64,000 nt of DNA, taken from the NCBI GenBank assembly GCA_945900945.1, contig CAMDKL010000002.1:1-64000 (forward strand), read 5' to 3'. The notes beneath the pieces are model-generated. The model made no database searches and was not told the DNA's origin. It saw only the letters and a list, made by a program, of their open reading frames with translations. This document shows, one piece after another, positions 55,421 to 64,000 of this stretch. A program made the position numbers and the translations under genes. The stretch comes from Pirellula staleyi DSM 6068 (GTDB lineage Bacteria; Planctomycetota; Planctomycetia; Pirellulales; Pirellulaceae). Numbering within the stretch: the stretch's first letter is position 1; each line of letters begins with the position of its first letter.

Positions 55421-56752
55421 TCAGATGGCAAAGACTTTTCGAGGAGCTGGCGTATTCGGTACTATCGGCAATCTGATTTCGACTGTGCATCCGGCATTCG
55501 GATTGCTTTGAATCCAAACAAGTCCTCCGTGAGCATCCATTGTTCGCCGGACACTTGCAAGAGAGATACCAAGGCCGCGTCCATGCTCACGTCCGCTGAA
55601 GTAGAGATCCCAGGCGCGTTCTGATGCCTCATACGACAACCCTGGTCCCGTGTCCTGAACCGCAATGCGGATCCGTGGAACGGATTCTTCGTCCGCTTGA
55701 GAAAAAAGTCGGGATGGTCCATAATCAGGCTCATCGTATTCGACTTGGTGGCATTTGATTTCAATACGATCATTTGGGCGACAAACCTGGAAGGCGTTTT
55801 GCAAAATGCTGCAAACCGCTTCGACCATTGAGGCTTTTTCTACCGAACAGTAGAGCGGTTTCGTCGACCCTCGGAGATTGCATTGAATTTGAGAATGAGT
55901 CCATTGCTGTTCCTGAGCCGCAACAGCTTGTCTTACGATTGCCACGATGTCTTCAACGCGAGGATGAATAGACCTCGGTTGCACAACTCGCATCATTTCG
56001 GCGAGCATCTCATGTGCCCGCATCGCTTGATCGACAATGGTTGCTAGCGAGCGTCGATCTGAATCGATCGGCGCTGAGGCAATCAATTGCTGAGCTCGGG
56101 CAACTATGTTTGCAAGCGGATTATTAATTTCGTGTGTCAAACCGTATGCAAACTGGTAAATGGCCCGTTGGCTATTAGTTTCAACCGCCTGATCCATCTG
56201 AATGCCCTGGCAAAGGGAAGCGATAACGGCGTGGATAGCATTGGCCAAGAGCTGCTTTGGGCAGTCATCGATTGAAGAAACGCGACGCTCGCGAATTTGA
56301 AGCTCGTCTCGATGCAATTGGTTTAAAAGCGACTTTAGTCTTAGCAAAACACTTCCGCTTCCCGTGCTTACATCGCCTGCTTCTTCCAATTCTTTCAGCA
56401 GAATTCCAACCGATTCTTGGATGGATGCGTTTGTAACCTGCGACGACATAGAAGACCGCAGCTGCAATGCAATCGCCATCAGCTTGCACGCAAAACCGGT
56501 GGCCAGTTCGGGCAAAATTGTTTTGAATGGAATTCCAGAACGCTGCATTTGTTCAGGAAGATTGCCGTTTGCGACTTGATTGCTGGCTTCCTCGATAGGA
56601 TATTCATCCGTTGCATCGCAGTGTTCGTTCCCTGAATCCACTTGCGCAATGGTAAGCACCGTTTTTCTGGCGGACCTCGCATTTCGCTGGGTGGTTGAAC
56701 GATCTGCGGATTCGGTCCTTTTGGCATCGGTGTTGGGTAGCGGTTTTTTCAC
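55421..56752 (-). CDS. Sensor histidine kinase
   Basis: 443 residues. No membrane helix is evident. The phospho-accepting histidine is H207 in AYGLTHEINNPLANIV. The ATPase domain shows QNAFQVCRPND (N box), QDTGPGL (G1), GRGLGISLASVRRTMDAHGG (G2) and ends in a short tail. A soluble input region of about 190 residues has no recognised domain. The receiver protein encoded upstream on the same strand (56892-57482) is a likely partner. Confidence 0.92.
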   Translation of the reverse strand: MKKPLPNTDAKRTESADRSTTQRNARSARKTVLTIAQVDSGNEHCDATDEYPIEEASNQVANGNLPEQMQRSGIPFKTILPELATGFACKLMAIALQLRSSMSSQVTNASIQESVGILLKELEEAGDVSTGSGSVLLRLKSLLNQLHRDELQIRERRVSSIDDCPKQLLANAIHAVIASLCQGIQMDQAVETNSQRAIYQFAYGLTHEINNPLANIVARAQQLIASAPIDSDRRSLATIVDQAMRAHEMLAEMMRVVQPRSIHPRVEDIVAIVRQAVAAQEQQWTHSQIQCNLRGSTKPLYCSVEKASMVEAVCSILQNAFQVCRPNDRIEIKCHQVEYDEPDYGPSRLFSQADEESVPRIRIAVQDTGPGLSYEASERAWDLYFSGREHGRGLGISLASVRRTMDAHGGLVWIQSNPNAGCTVEIRLPIVPNTPAPRKVFAI

Positions 56753-56794
56753 GGCAGATTGATCTCATGGCGACAGGACGTACGGCGAATTCAG

Positions 56795-56841
56795 GCCCGG
56801 GGCTAGCGCCCGCCTGTTCACGAAATCGCAATGTGACGTTG
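56795..56841 (+). repeat. 47-bp interspersed repeat, copy 3
   Basis: GCCCGGGGCTAGCGCCCGCC at the start and AATGTGACG near the end. Aligns with copies at 12233-12279 and 20942-20988, located between the histidine kinase and the HTH-REC gene. Confidence 0.8.
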
Positions 56842-56891
56842 CGTTTACGATCGCGGCGAGCGCTGGTGTCTCAGGAATAAACCAACCACGC

Positions 56892-57482
56892 TTAAATTGC
56901 GACGGGCCTATCGATTTCCAACAAATCGCATGCTCGATCGAGCAGGCGATCCGTGGTGAATGGCTTTTGCATGAACTCGTTTGCGCCAGCGGCGCGCAAG
57001 TCGGCGACTTTATCTTGTTCAACCATCCCAGAGATGCAAAGGATTTTGACTGAATCCATGGTACGGTCGCCGCGAACGCGTTGGCAAACTTCCTTTCCAT
57101 TGATATCCGGTAGCATCACGTCCAGAATAACGATATCTGGCCGAAATTCTTTGACCTGCATGCCCGCGTCGAAACCGTTGTTCGCCGTGCGGATATCAAA
57201 TCTGCCATCGCGTTCAAAGGTATCGAACATGAGATCAACCAAATCCTGATCGTCGTCGACGATCAGGATTTTTTTCTTTCCGCTTTCGAGGGCATCCGTT
57301 GGGATTCCGTTGTCTTTCATAAAGACGAACAGCAGATCGCGGGGAATTCGACGGAATCGACTACCAGGAACGCGAAATCCTTTCAGCGATCCATTATCGA
57401 AACAACGAATAATCGTTTGTTGGCTCACCTTGCAAATTTTGGCGGCCTCTCCAGTCGTGAAAACAGTTTTTGTGCTCGACAT
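56892..57482 (-). CDS. HTH (excisionase/MerR-type) DNA-binding protein fused to a receiver domain
   Basis: 196 residues from the ATG at 57482; a start at 57494 is also possible. Residues 4-57 are an excisionase-type HTH (TGEAAKICKVSQQTIIRCFDNGSLKGFRVPGSRFRRI). Residues about 72-190 are a response-regulator receiver with acidic pocket DDD (76-78), phosphorylation site D121 in IVILDVMLPD and a lysine in FMQKPF. HTH first and receiver second is the reverse of the usual order. It probably is the output partner of the kinase at 55421-56752. Confidence 0.9.
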   Translation of the reverse strand: MSSTKTVFTTGEAAKICKVSQQTIIRCFDNGSLKGFRVPGSRFRRIPRDLLFVFMKDNGIPTDALESGKKKILIVDDDQDLVDLMFDTFERDGRFDIRTANNGFDAGMQVKEFRPDIVILDVMLPDINGKEVCQRVRGDRTMDSVKILCISGMVEQDKVADLRAAGANEFMQKPFTTDRLLDRACDLLEIDRPVAI

Positions 57483-57769
57483 TGGGGGAATCATCCTTCC
57501 TGAATGTTCGTTGCAATGTTGACGACGGGTCGCCAAACTCGCACGCTCGGTCTATCCTGTGACAGTAACCACGTCTGCCGACTTTACCGAACTTGCCGTG
57601 GTCGATGCGGAGGATATCGAAGGAGCGCAAGTGGGGTCAAGATGGATTTCAAGACAAGTAGTTCACATGGACCAAGCAATCTGCGCAGTTAGGGCTTCAC
57701 GCATGGACTGCGCATAGGCGGGCAATCTAGAACATGACGAAATTTACCATAAATCGCAAGGGAAAAGAG

Positions 57770-58852
57770 ATGACGGACCTAGGTCTATGCCGTTGGGGAA
57801 TACTTTCAACTGCCGCAATTGCCAGAAAAAATTGGCGTGCAATTGCACAAAGTAAATCTGGCACGGTTGTTGCGGTCGCAAGTCGGCGCATCGAAGCGGC
57901 AAGGTGCTTTGTCCGCGAATGCCAAGCTCACACGGCACAGCGACAGGTCCCCGACTCCATGGATGGATACGAAGCCTTGCTGGCACGCGAGGACATTGAC
58001 GCAGTCTATATTCCACTTCCGACCGGTTTGCGAAAAGAGTGGATTATCGCGGCAGCGGAGAAAGGCAAGCATGTACTCGCCGAAAAGCCAGCGGCCTTGT
58101 CCGCTGACGATTTGGAGGACATCCTATCTGTTTGCCGACGCAACAACGTTCAGTTTATGGATGGGGTAATGTTCATGCATAGCGCGCGACTACCCTTGCT
58201 TCGCCAATGTCTAGACGATGGCCAATCGATTGGAGCGATGCGACGTATCGCTTGTCATTTTTCCTTCCTCGGTGACGATAGTTTTTCGCAAAAAAACATT
58301 CGGGTGGATAGCCAATTGGAACCCTTCGGTTGCCTGGGTGATTTGGGTTGGTATTGCATTTGCTTTCTCCTATGGGCAAACCATTGGCAGATTCCGACGC
58401 AACTTACGGGGAGGTGCCTGACCAGCATGCGTGGCGAAAGAAGCGAGACTGCTGTTCCCGCCGAGTTTTCCGCAGAACTCCTTTTTCCAGGTGGTTCAAC
58501 AGGCAGTTTCTACTGTTCCTTTATTGCGGGCCACCAACAGTGGGCGCATCTCAGCGGCACCCAAGGAAATGTATTCATGCCTGACTTTGTGTTGCCCTAT
58601 TATGGCTGCGAGGTCGCGTTCGACATTGAGAAGCCGACGTTTCTTGTCAATGGCTGTGATTTTCATATGCAGGAGCATACGCGTCGAGTCATCGTAGACG
58701 AATATGCAAGTGGTCACGCACCCGCACAAGAGATCAATATGTTCGAGACATTCAACAAGATCGTCCTCACTCGAGAAGTAGATCCGTTGTGGGGTAACAT
58801 TTCTTTGGCCACGCAACGGGTGTTGGATCAGTTGTTTGCGGTTTCCAAATAG
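57770..58852 (+). CDS. Gfo/Idh/MocA family oxidoreductase
   Basis: 360 residues from the ATG at 57770; a start at 57734 is also possible. An N-terminal Rossmann domain (RWGILSTAAIARKNWRAIAQSKSGTVVAVASR), the EKP motif in HVLAEKPAALS and the C-terminal alpha/beta domain (LGDLGWYCI, EFSAELLFPGGSTGSF) fit the family. These enzymes oxidise sugars or related alcohols with NAD(P). The substrate is unknown. Confidence 0.9.
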   Translation: MTDLGLCRWGILSTAAIARKNWRAIAQSKSGTVVAVASRRIEAARCFVRECQAHTAQRQVPDSMDGYEALLAREDIDAVYIPLPTGLRKEWIIAAAEKGKHVLAEKPAALSADDLEDILSVCRRNNVQFMDGVMFMHSARLPLLRQCLDDGQSIGAMRRIACHFSFLGDDSFSQKNIRVDSQLEPFGCLGDLGWYCICFLLWANHWQIPTQLTGRCLTSMRGERSETAVPAEFSAELLFPGGSTGSFYCSFIAGHQQWAHLSGTQGNVFMPDFVLPYYGCEVAFDIEKPTFLVNGCDFHMQEHTRRVIVDEYASGHAPAQEINMFETFNKIVLTREVDPLWGNISLATQRVLDQLFAVSK

Positions 58853-58865
58853 CCTGTTAGGTTTG

Positions 58866-60131
58866 CTATTTTGCATTCGACTTGTGCTTAAGAACGCTGA
58901 ATTGGGTTAATCGCAAGGGAAACCGGATTAGTCCATGCAACATTCGAAAAGCCGAATACGAAAAATTCCTCCACATTTGACCCAAAAACAAGGACGGCAA
59001 AGCCTTGGCATGATGTATATCTTCTACGCCGTGCGGCCAGTCCTTGACCCGCTCAATCAACTGCTCTCGCCATTTACTGGTATGAGGGGAAAGTGAAACG
59101 TGACGTAACCATTCGGGTGGGATCCCATTACTTCCCATGGTAATCCCAGACAACGATCCCGCAATTACCGCTGCGCCGCTGCAATCACCGCCGAGCATGA
59201 TAGTGCGTTCGACGCAATTACGGTATCGCTTCGGATGCCGAAGCCATGCGTAGATTCCAATAATAGAAGATGCAAAAATGTCTGTGGGAATACCATTTTT
59301 CCATCCCTGTTGTCTTGCAAAGGCCGCCAGCGTTTTGTTTTGAACGAGCGAATCGTTGATCTCAAAAAGCATCGATCTTAGTTTTGGTTCGTCCGTCACG
59401 GCTATCAGGCGGCTGAGAATCTCAGAAGATTCAAAGCTCGGTTGGTCCACCAATTGAGCAAGTTGAGCTGCGTAACCGACTAGCATGCTGGCATGTAGGA
59501 CGCGTGAGTCTGCATGAGAGATACCGACGCACATCTGAAACCAAGTCGTTGAGGATTCCACGCAGCCTTGCAGCATGATGCTCATTGCCAACGATCTTAC
59601 GAGCGGATCGTCAGCCAAACCAAAAGTCATTGAATCATCGAATTGCTTTTGATTGATTCGGCTTACAAGTCGACTCAAATGATTGAAGGTGTGCCGAAAT
59701 GGAAATGCTCGCTGGTACCAAGCGATTCGCTTGCTGAGATTTGCGGAAAAAATATTCGGATCTGTTTTGGACTGGAGCATTGCTTGAAACGTCATCAGCA
59801 ACTCGTGAGTGCGATCGCTCGTCACACCTGTTCCTGGCTGGAACTGAAACTGGAGTGGACTCCGACCGAAAAGCTTGAGTCCAACACGCGGATGAATACC
59901 GTGCCGCGCAAGCGACAAGGCCTCGGCGACCGCACATCCCATTAATAACCCTTCTGTTGCCCGTTCCCGGCGTTGTGTGGGAACGACGACACTGTAGGGG
60001 AGCGGAGACGATCTAGAAGGTTTCTTACCATTCACATTTTGTTTGTGCCCGAGCCGCAAACCACTTTGGGCATCGACATCAGATTCCTGCTCGGAAAAAT
60101 CGGGAGGTTGTTTAGGGCGTCGTGGGCGCAA
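58866..60131 (-). CDS. ADP-ribosylglycohydrolase-like protein with altered metal site
   Basis: 421 residues. The ARH family marks are ERATEGLLMGCAVAEALSLARHG at the N-terminus, and GGDCSGAAVIAGSLSGITMGSNGIPPEW late in the chain. Family members use two Mg ions held by T-D-D near the first site and by GGDTDT near the last. Here the first place reads TSDRTHE and the last GGDCSG, so several acidic ligands appear lost. The protein may bind ADP-ribose-like ligands without hydrolysis, or act on something else. An N-terminal 60-residue extension is basic and low complexity. Confidence 0.75.
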   Translation of the reverse strand: MRPRRPKQPPDFSEQESDVDAQSGLRLGHKQNVNGKKPSRSSPLPYSVVVPTQRRERATEGLLMGCAVAEALSLARHGIHPRVGLKLFGRSPLQFQFQPGTGVTSDRTHELLMTFQAMLQSKTDPNIFSANLSKRIAWYQRAFPFRHTFNHLSRLVSRINQKQFDDSMTFGLADDPLVRSLAMSIMLQGCVESSTTWFQMCVGISHADSRVLHASMLVGYAAQLAQLVDQPSFESSEILSRLIAVTDEPKLRSMLFEINDSLVQNKTLAAFARQQGWKNGIPTDIFASSIIGIYAWLRHPKRYRNCVERTIMLGGDCSGAAVIAGSLSGITMGSNGIPPEWLRHVSLSPHTSKWREQLIERVKDWPHGVEDIHHAKALPSLFLGQMWRNFSYSAFRMLHGLIRFPLRLTQFSVLKHKSNAK

Positions 60132-60399
60132 CGTCGAATCCTAATAACAAGTCGGTGGAGTGGGTGAACTGTAAAACGATAACAAACCATTCCTCAGGAT
60201 AAATGCTTAGCGACTCGAATATTGCATTTCTTTGGACCCTTCCGTAAACATTGAGTTTTCGCACGCGATTTTGGGTACAATCGGTTCAATCGATCGCTTC
60301 GAAACGCAGCCGCTGATTGAAAAAATGAATACCGCGTATTTTGGATTACCGCACAAGTTTTGACCTTCGATTTTCCTTTGACGCTTTGGATCATCCACA

Positions 60400-61239
60400 A
60401 TGAAACACCTTTTCTTCCAATCCATCATTGTGTGTACAACACTTTTGACAACGAATGGTAGCGCTTTTGCACAAAAAGGAAACAGTCCCAATCAAGATGA
60501 GCGGAAAGAAAATGAGCGTGTAGACAAAGCAGAACGTTCGCTAGCGGAAGTCAAAAAGGAACTATCTGCGATTCAAAAAGAATTCCGGTCCGAGAGGGGC
60601 AGTCTGGAACGATCGATATCAGCGTTGCCTCAGCTGAAAAAGAAAGCTCGTGAAGCGAGAGAGGAAGCCGAGGATCGGCTGGGAGTGAAAGTGGGAATTC
60701 CCGACGCCTTAACAAAAGTTCGACAAGCGCGTGCTGCGGTGGAGGAAATTGCTGTGATCGTACGTGATCAGCTTCATAAGTCAGCAGGATGGATACAAGC
60801 CAACGAGGCTGGGAATTATGCGAAAAAGGCAAGAGAGTTTTTGCTAGACGACGTAGAGCAAACGGACAATGACGCCAAGCTCGAGGAACTTGGATCGGTC
60901 ATCAACAAACCGCTTGAACTGGAGAATGAAGCCGTTGCACGGGACCCAATCGCTATGGACGCAACGAAACGCCTGACGATGATGCAAGCAGAGTTGGAAA
61001 AAAAGCGAAAGCTGTTGCCAATCGGGGAAGTAGAAAAAGATCCAAAAGTCCTTCAGGCGATGAACGAAATCGAGAAAAAGGAAAAGGGAATTGTCGCAAT
61101 CGAATCGAAGCTGAGTAAGGTCAGAAGTGAAGCAAGCAAGATTCAAAAAAGATTTGGTGATGCCCAGTTTAGTTTGCAGAGAGCGAAAGCGGCAGATGCA
61201 GCGGATTCCAATCGTCCAATAAAGAAAAAAGGGAAGTAA
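60400..61239 (+). CDS. Secreted coiled-coil protein of unknown function
   Basis: 279 residues. A signal peptide is likely (LFFQSIIVCTTLLTTNGSAFA). The rest is rich in Lys, Glu and Ala with strong coiled-coil character (KAERSLAEVKKELSAIQKEF and EKKEKGIVAIESKLSKVRSE). The C-terminus is basic (RPIKKKGK). It shares the strand with the DUF4416 gene that follows by 10 bp. No enzymatic motif is seen. Such proteins may be structural or bind envelope parts. Confidence 0.75.
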   Translation: MKHLFFQSIIVCTTLLTTNGSAFAQKGNSPNQDERKENERVDKAERSLAEVKKELSAIQKEFRSERGSLERSISALPQLKKKAREAREEAEDRLGVKVGIPDALTKVRQARAAVEEIAVIVRDQLHKSAGWIQANEAGNYAKKAREFLLDDVEQTDNDAKLEELGSVINKPLELENEAVARDPIAMDATKRLTMMQAELEKKRKLLPIGEVEKDPKVLQAMNEIEKKEKGIVAIESKLSKVRSEASKIQKRFGDAQFSLQRAKAADAADSNRPIKKKGK

Positions 61240-61249
61240 ACGTCAAGGA

Positions 61250-61840
61250 ATGGGTCTTGCAAAACATCATCCACCTTGCGTCCAGATAATTGCCGCATTC
61301 AGTCGGTACGACTCGGCTCTGGCATGGCTATGGGAGCGGGTTGCTATGCAGTTGTCACCGATTGCAATGATTAGTCCAGCGTTTCCATTTGCAGAGTCCC
61401 ACTATTACCGGTCCAAGATGGGGGATCAGCTAAAGAAACAGTTCGCCATCCTTTCGAATTGGTACGATCCAGCGGAATTATCGAAGCATAAATTGATGTC
61501 GCACACTTGGGAAAGCGATCTGGCCAAAAACATTGCATTTGACGTTGAGCGACCACTCAACATCGACCCAGGTTATATGTCGATGACCAAACTGGTTCTG
61601 GCTTCAACCAAGAATCGCGAACATCGTATTTATTTGCGGGACGGAATTTATGCGGAGGTTACGCTCGCGTTTCGAGATCAGCAGTGGCAATCGTTGCCTT
61701 GGACATATCCTGACTACCAACGCGAGGACTTTCGAGTATTCTTTCACGCAGGCCGCAAACATTTGGCCAAAAACGTTGCGTCGACATTGCGAAATCGCGA
61801 GGTTTCCCCTTTTAAGGACATGGACTCCGAACACGAATGA
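61250..61840 (+). CDS. DUF4416 family protein
   Basis: 196 residues. The DUF4416 marks are FAESHYYRSKMGDQLKKQFAIL, RPLNIDPGYMSMTKLVLASTKNREHRIYLRDGIYAEVTLAFRD and the end SLPWTYPDYQREDFRVFFHAGRK. The family is of unknown function, found in several bacterial phyla. It lies between the coiled-coil gene and the WecA-like gene. Confidence 0.9.
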   Translation: MGLAKHHPPCVQIIAAFSRYDSALAWLWERVAMQLSPIAMISPAFPFAESHYYRSKMGDQLKKQFAILSNWYDPAELSKHKLMSHTWESDLAKNIAFDVERPLNIDPGYMSMTKLVLASTKNREHRIYLRDGIYAEVTLAFRDQQWQSLPWTYPDYQREDFRVFFHAGRKHLAKNVASTLRNREVSPFKDMDSEHE

Positions 61841-61876
61841 AATCCCGTTTGGATTATTATCGAATCATGGAGATCC

Positions 61877-63058
61877 ATGGATAGCAGCTCCGAGAGTTCT
61901 ATTTGGTTGCAAATCGGTGGGATGTTGCTGGTTACGGTTCTCCCTGCCTTCCTGATTTCCGTGTTGGCGGTCGGGTTAATCAAGCGGTACGCGCGATCCC
62001 TGGGACTTCTCGACAAGCCGAATGCGAGAAAAATCCACGCTGAACCCGTTCCGCTCGGAGGTGGAATTGGCATCTGGCTTGGTGTAACCGGGACGTTTCT
62101 GATTGGTACGTTGGGAGTGTTTTTTCTCCATTTCAATCAACCAATTGGGTTGGACGAACCGCTGGGTCAGGGGTGGTTGCCTGCTCGATTGCAAGAACAT
62201 TTACCCGGTTTGGCCTCCAAGGCGATTCAAATCTGGGTGCTCCTCGGAGGGGGGACTATTCTAGCGATTTTGGGGCTGCTCGATGATCGTTTTTCGTTGC
62301 CTTGGAAACCTAGATTGGCGATTGAGTTCATCGTGGCTGCAACTGTCGTTTATTGGCAAAACCTGCAGCTCACAGCGTTCATTGGCATACCATGGCTTAC
62401 ATCCCTATTGAGCGTTATCTGGATTGTGATGCTCATCAATTCGTTTAACATGTTGGACAACATGGACGCATTGAGTGGCGGCGTGGCTGCAATCATCGGC
62501 ACGATGCTGGCACTGATGCTGATCGTCAGCCCGGAGCCATCGGGAGGACAACCACAGTTGTTTGTCGCTGCCATGCTTTTGGTTTTGGTTGGTGCGTTGC
62601 TAGGTTTTCTCAAACACAATTGGCCGCCGGCAACGATTTTCATGGGAGACGCGGGAAGTTATTTCGTTGGCTACTGGATTGCTATTGCCTCCTTGTTGTC
62701 AACTTACCCGGTTGCCAAGGGTGCAACCCCACATGCTGTTCTTGCTCCTTTGTGCCTCCTTGCGATTCCAATTTACGACATGGTGAGTGTTATTTGGATC
62801 CGATTGCGCGAGGGCCGCAGTCCATTTCAGGCGGATAAGCGACATTTTTCGCATCGCTTGGTCGACCTCGGCATGACCAAGAAGCAGGCGGTGATTACTA
62901 TTTATCTCGCCACCGTCACTTGCTCACTTGGAGCTTTGTTGTTGCCTAGAACCGATATTTGGGGCGCGGTGATCGTTTTGTCGATCGTATTTTGCATGCT
63001 CGCGCTAGTGGGTGTTTTAGAAAGCCTTACCGGTCCGAACCATTCGGGTGTTTCGTAG
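61877..63058 (+). CDS. Undecaprenyl-phosphate glycosyl-1-phosphate transferase (MraY/WecA family)
   Basis: 393 residues with about ten membrane segments. Family motifs: GLLDKPNARKIHAEPVPLGGGIGI near the N-terminus, LGLLDDRFSLPWKPRL with the Asp pair, NSFNMLDNMDALSGG and PPATIFMGDAGSYFVGY. The histidine-rich loop KRHFSHRLVDLGM fits WecA-like members rather than MraY. It would move a sugar-phosphate to undecaprenyl phosphate and start polysaccharide synthesis. The O-antigen ligase-like gene follows by about 11 bp. Confidence 0.92.
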   Translation: MDSSSESSIWLQIGGMLLVTVLPAFLISVLAVGLIKRYARSLGLLDKPNARKIHAEPVPLGGGIGIWLGVTGTFLIGTLGVFFLHFNQPIGLDEPLGQGWLPARLQEHLPGLASKAIQIWVLLGGGTILAILGLLDDRFSLPWKPRLAIEFIVAATVVYWQNLQLTAFIGIPWLTSLLSVIWIVMLINSFNMLDNMDALSGGVAAIIGTMLALMLIVSPEPSGGQPQLFVAAMLLVLVGALLGFLKHNWPPATIFMGDAGSYFVGYWIAIASLLSTYPVAKGATPHAVLAPLCLLAIPIYDMVSVIWIRLREGRSPFQADKRHFSHRLVDLGMTKKQAVITIYLATVTCSLGALLLPRTDIWGAVIVLSIVFCMLALVGVLESLTGPNHSGVS

Positions 63059-63069
63059 CCGAAAGCCAA

Positions 63070-64000
63070 ATGAGCAATGAATTGAATCGGACTCGCACGC
63101 ATAATAATTCTTGGATATACCAATTGCCCTCACAGCTCGCCTGTTTCTTGTTGGCAGTTTGTCTTGTGACCGCACAAATAAACCCTTGCGACGCGACCAG
63201 TGTCGCACTGGGTAGCTCTCTCTCATTCATCTCACTAGCGATGGGTATTGGATTTCTTGTCGCCCTCGATTCGTTGCTAACACCGTGCGAGCAAGGCACT
63301 GGCAAGCAAATCCAATGGTTGCGTCTGGCGTTCGCCATTTTTGGAATTTGGCTTTGGCTTTGCACGACATTTGTGCCTGGCCGAGGAAACGCCCGATTTG
63401 CCTACAACGGATGTTGGCAGTGGATTTCCGAGGGGATTTTAGCGCTTTCGATTGCAAGGCTATGCTCGCGGCTTCGAATAGCTGCGTCGCTAATCGCATT
63501 GATGCTGGGCTGTGCAGCGGGAACCGTGGCATATGCAAGCTATCAGTATTTCATAGGCATGCCTGCGTTTCGCGAAAGGTTTGCATCCGATCCCGATTTC
63601 TTGCTCAGGGAAATAGGAGCGGTTGCAGGCACTTCGGAGGCCATGCAGTTAGCGAATCGCCTAGCGAGCTTGGAACCGACGGGCCCTTTTGCGTTAACGA
63701 ATTCCCTGGCGGGTCTGATGGCCGTTTGGTTGGTGTTTCTGGTTGTGTTATTTGGCAGTCAGGCGGCTGCGAATTTCGATCTCTCCCGTGTGCGAAGGGT
63801 TACGTGGACAGTGCGGAGCAATACGTGGCTATCCTTGTTGTTGGGGGCAGGCTTGATTGCCAGCTTCTTTGTAACGCTGTTACTAACCAAGAGCCGCTCC
63901 GCTTGGTTGGCGACAATCTTCGGCTTGCTCGTTGCGTGTTTTTTTCATCCAACGCTCAGGCAAAGCGGTTGGGATTTTGCAAAGCGATTTCGTCAATCCT
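63070..64000 (+). CDS. O-antigen ligase-like membrane protein, N-terminal part
   Basis: The frame starts at the ATG at 63070 and runs off the window end, with 310 codons visible. It has many hydrophobic segments (ACFLLAVCLVTAQ, LSLLLGAGLIASFFVTLLL). The signature of O-antigen ligases and polymerases, TKSRSAWLA, is near 64000. The family links or polymerises polysaccharide units at the periplasmic side. It comes after the glycosyl-1-phosphate transferase in what looks like one transcript, supporting a role in exopolysaccharide or lipopolysaccharide. Confidence 0.8.
   Translation, partial: MSNELNRTRTHNNSWIYQLPSQLACFLLAVCLVTAQINPCDATSVALGSSLSFISLAMGIGFLVALDSLLTPCEQGTGKQIQWLRLAFAIFGIWLWLCTTFVPGRGNARFAYNGCWQWISEGILALSIARLCSRLRIAASLIALMLGCAAGTVAYASYQYFIGMPAFRERFASDPDFLLREIGAVAGTSEAMQLANRLASLEPTGPFALTNSLAGLMAVWLVFLVVLFGSQAAANFDLSRVRRVTWTVRSNTWLSLLLGAGLIASFFVTLLLTKSRSAWLATIFGLLVACFFHPTLRQSGWDFAKRFRQS

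Overview
The window looks like a chromosomal segment of a planctomycete, most likely from the Pirellulales. The grounds are lineage-typical families: Tat-exported DUF1501, DUF1552 and DUF1592-type proteins, a secreted protease with the LEPRxLM motif near its N-terminus, a YdjY-type secreted protein, a PEP-CTERM relic, an excisionase-type HTH fused to a receiver domain, and many RAYT-type (REP-associated Y1) transposase traces. No phylogeny could be run, so the assignment rests on gene content.

Layout. 1-420: end of a diacylglycerol kinase-like gene. 699-5000: DUF1501 protein, hisC, glutamate dehydrogenase. 5169-9259 (minus strand): RAYT-like gene, YqgE/AlgH, ABC exporter, UPF0173 hydrolase. 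9520-13743: large-tailed pseudouridine synthase, FabI-like reductase, Tat-exported protein of unknown function. 13679-14454: PEP-CTERM relic and tRNA-Gln(CTG). 14535-18231: DUF1552/DUF1592 pair. 18675-26431: tyrS, a 12-bp minisatellite, GNAT, gamma-glutamyltransferase, tatC, and a manA / unknown / pdxJ operon. 26773-33252: astA, M24 peptidase, decayed RAYT element with inverted ends, HD protein, Mrp ATPase, glucose-dehydrogenase-like enzyme. 33478-33870: a decayed fragment of a BREX brxL gene, the sign of a lost phage-defence locus. 33893-48648: pyrF, YdjY protein, a large unknown, subtilisin-like protease, then an STK-RDD kinase / aroB / lnt run, a TIM-barrel isomerase-like protein and an SGNH-TPR protein. 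48848-58852: YdjC-like deacetylase, tandem alpha/beta hydrolase, M16 peptidase, histidine kinase, HTH-REC regulator, Gfo/Idh oxidoreductase. 58866-64000: divergent ADP-ribosylglycohydrolase-like protein, then a plus-strand run ending in a WecA/MraY-type transferase and an O-antigen-ligase-like protein cut by the window edge.

Most genes are housekeeping (His, shikimate, pyrimidine, pyridoxal phosphate, glutamate, lipoprotein and envelope synthesis) with some secreted catabolic proteins. The accessory signal is in the gaps: three copies of a 47-bp repeat, two copies of a 32-bp palindromic repeat placed just before two start codons, one decayed and one apparently tyrosine-less RAYT, a GxxExxY relic, a PEP-CTERM relic and the brxL relic. 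I did not find an intact new defence system. The BREX remnant is the closest thing to one, and it is clearly broken.
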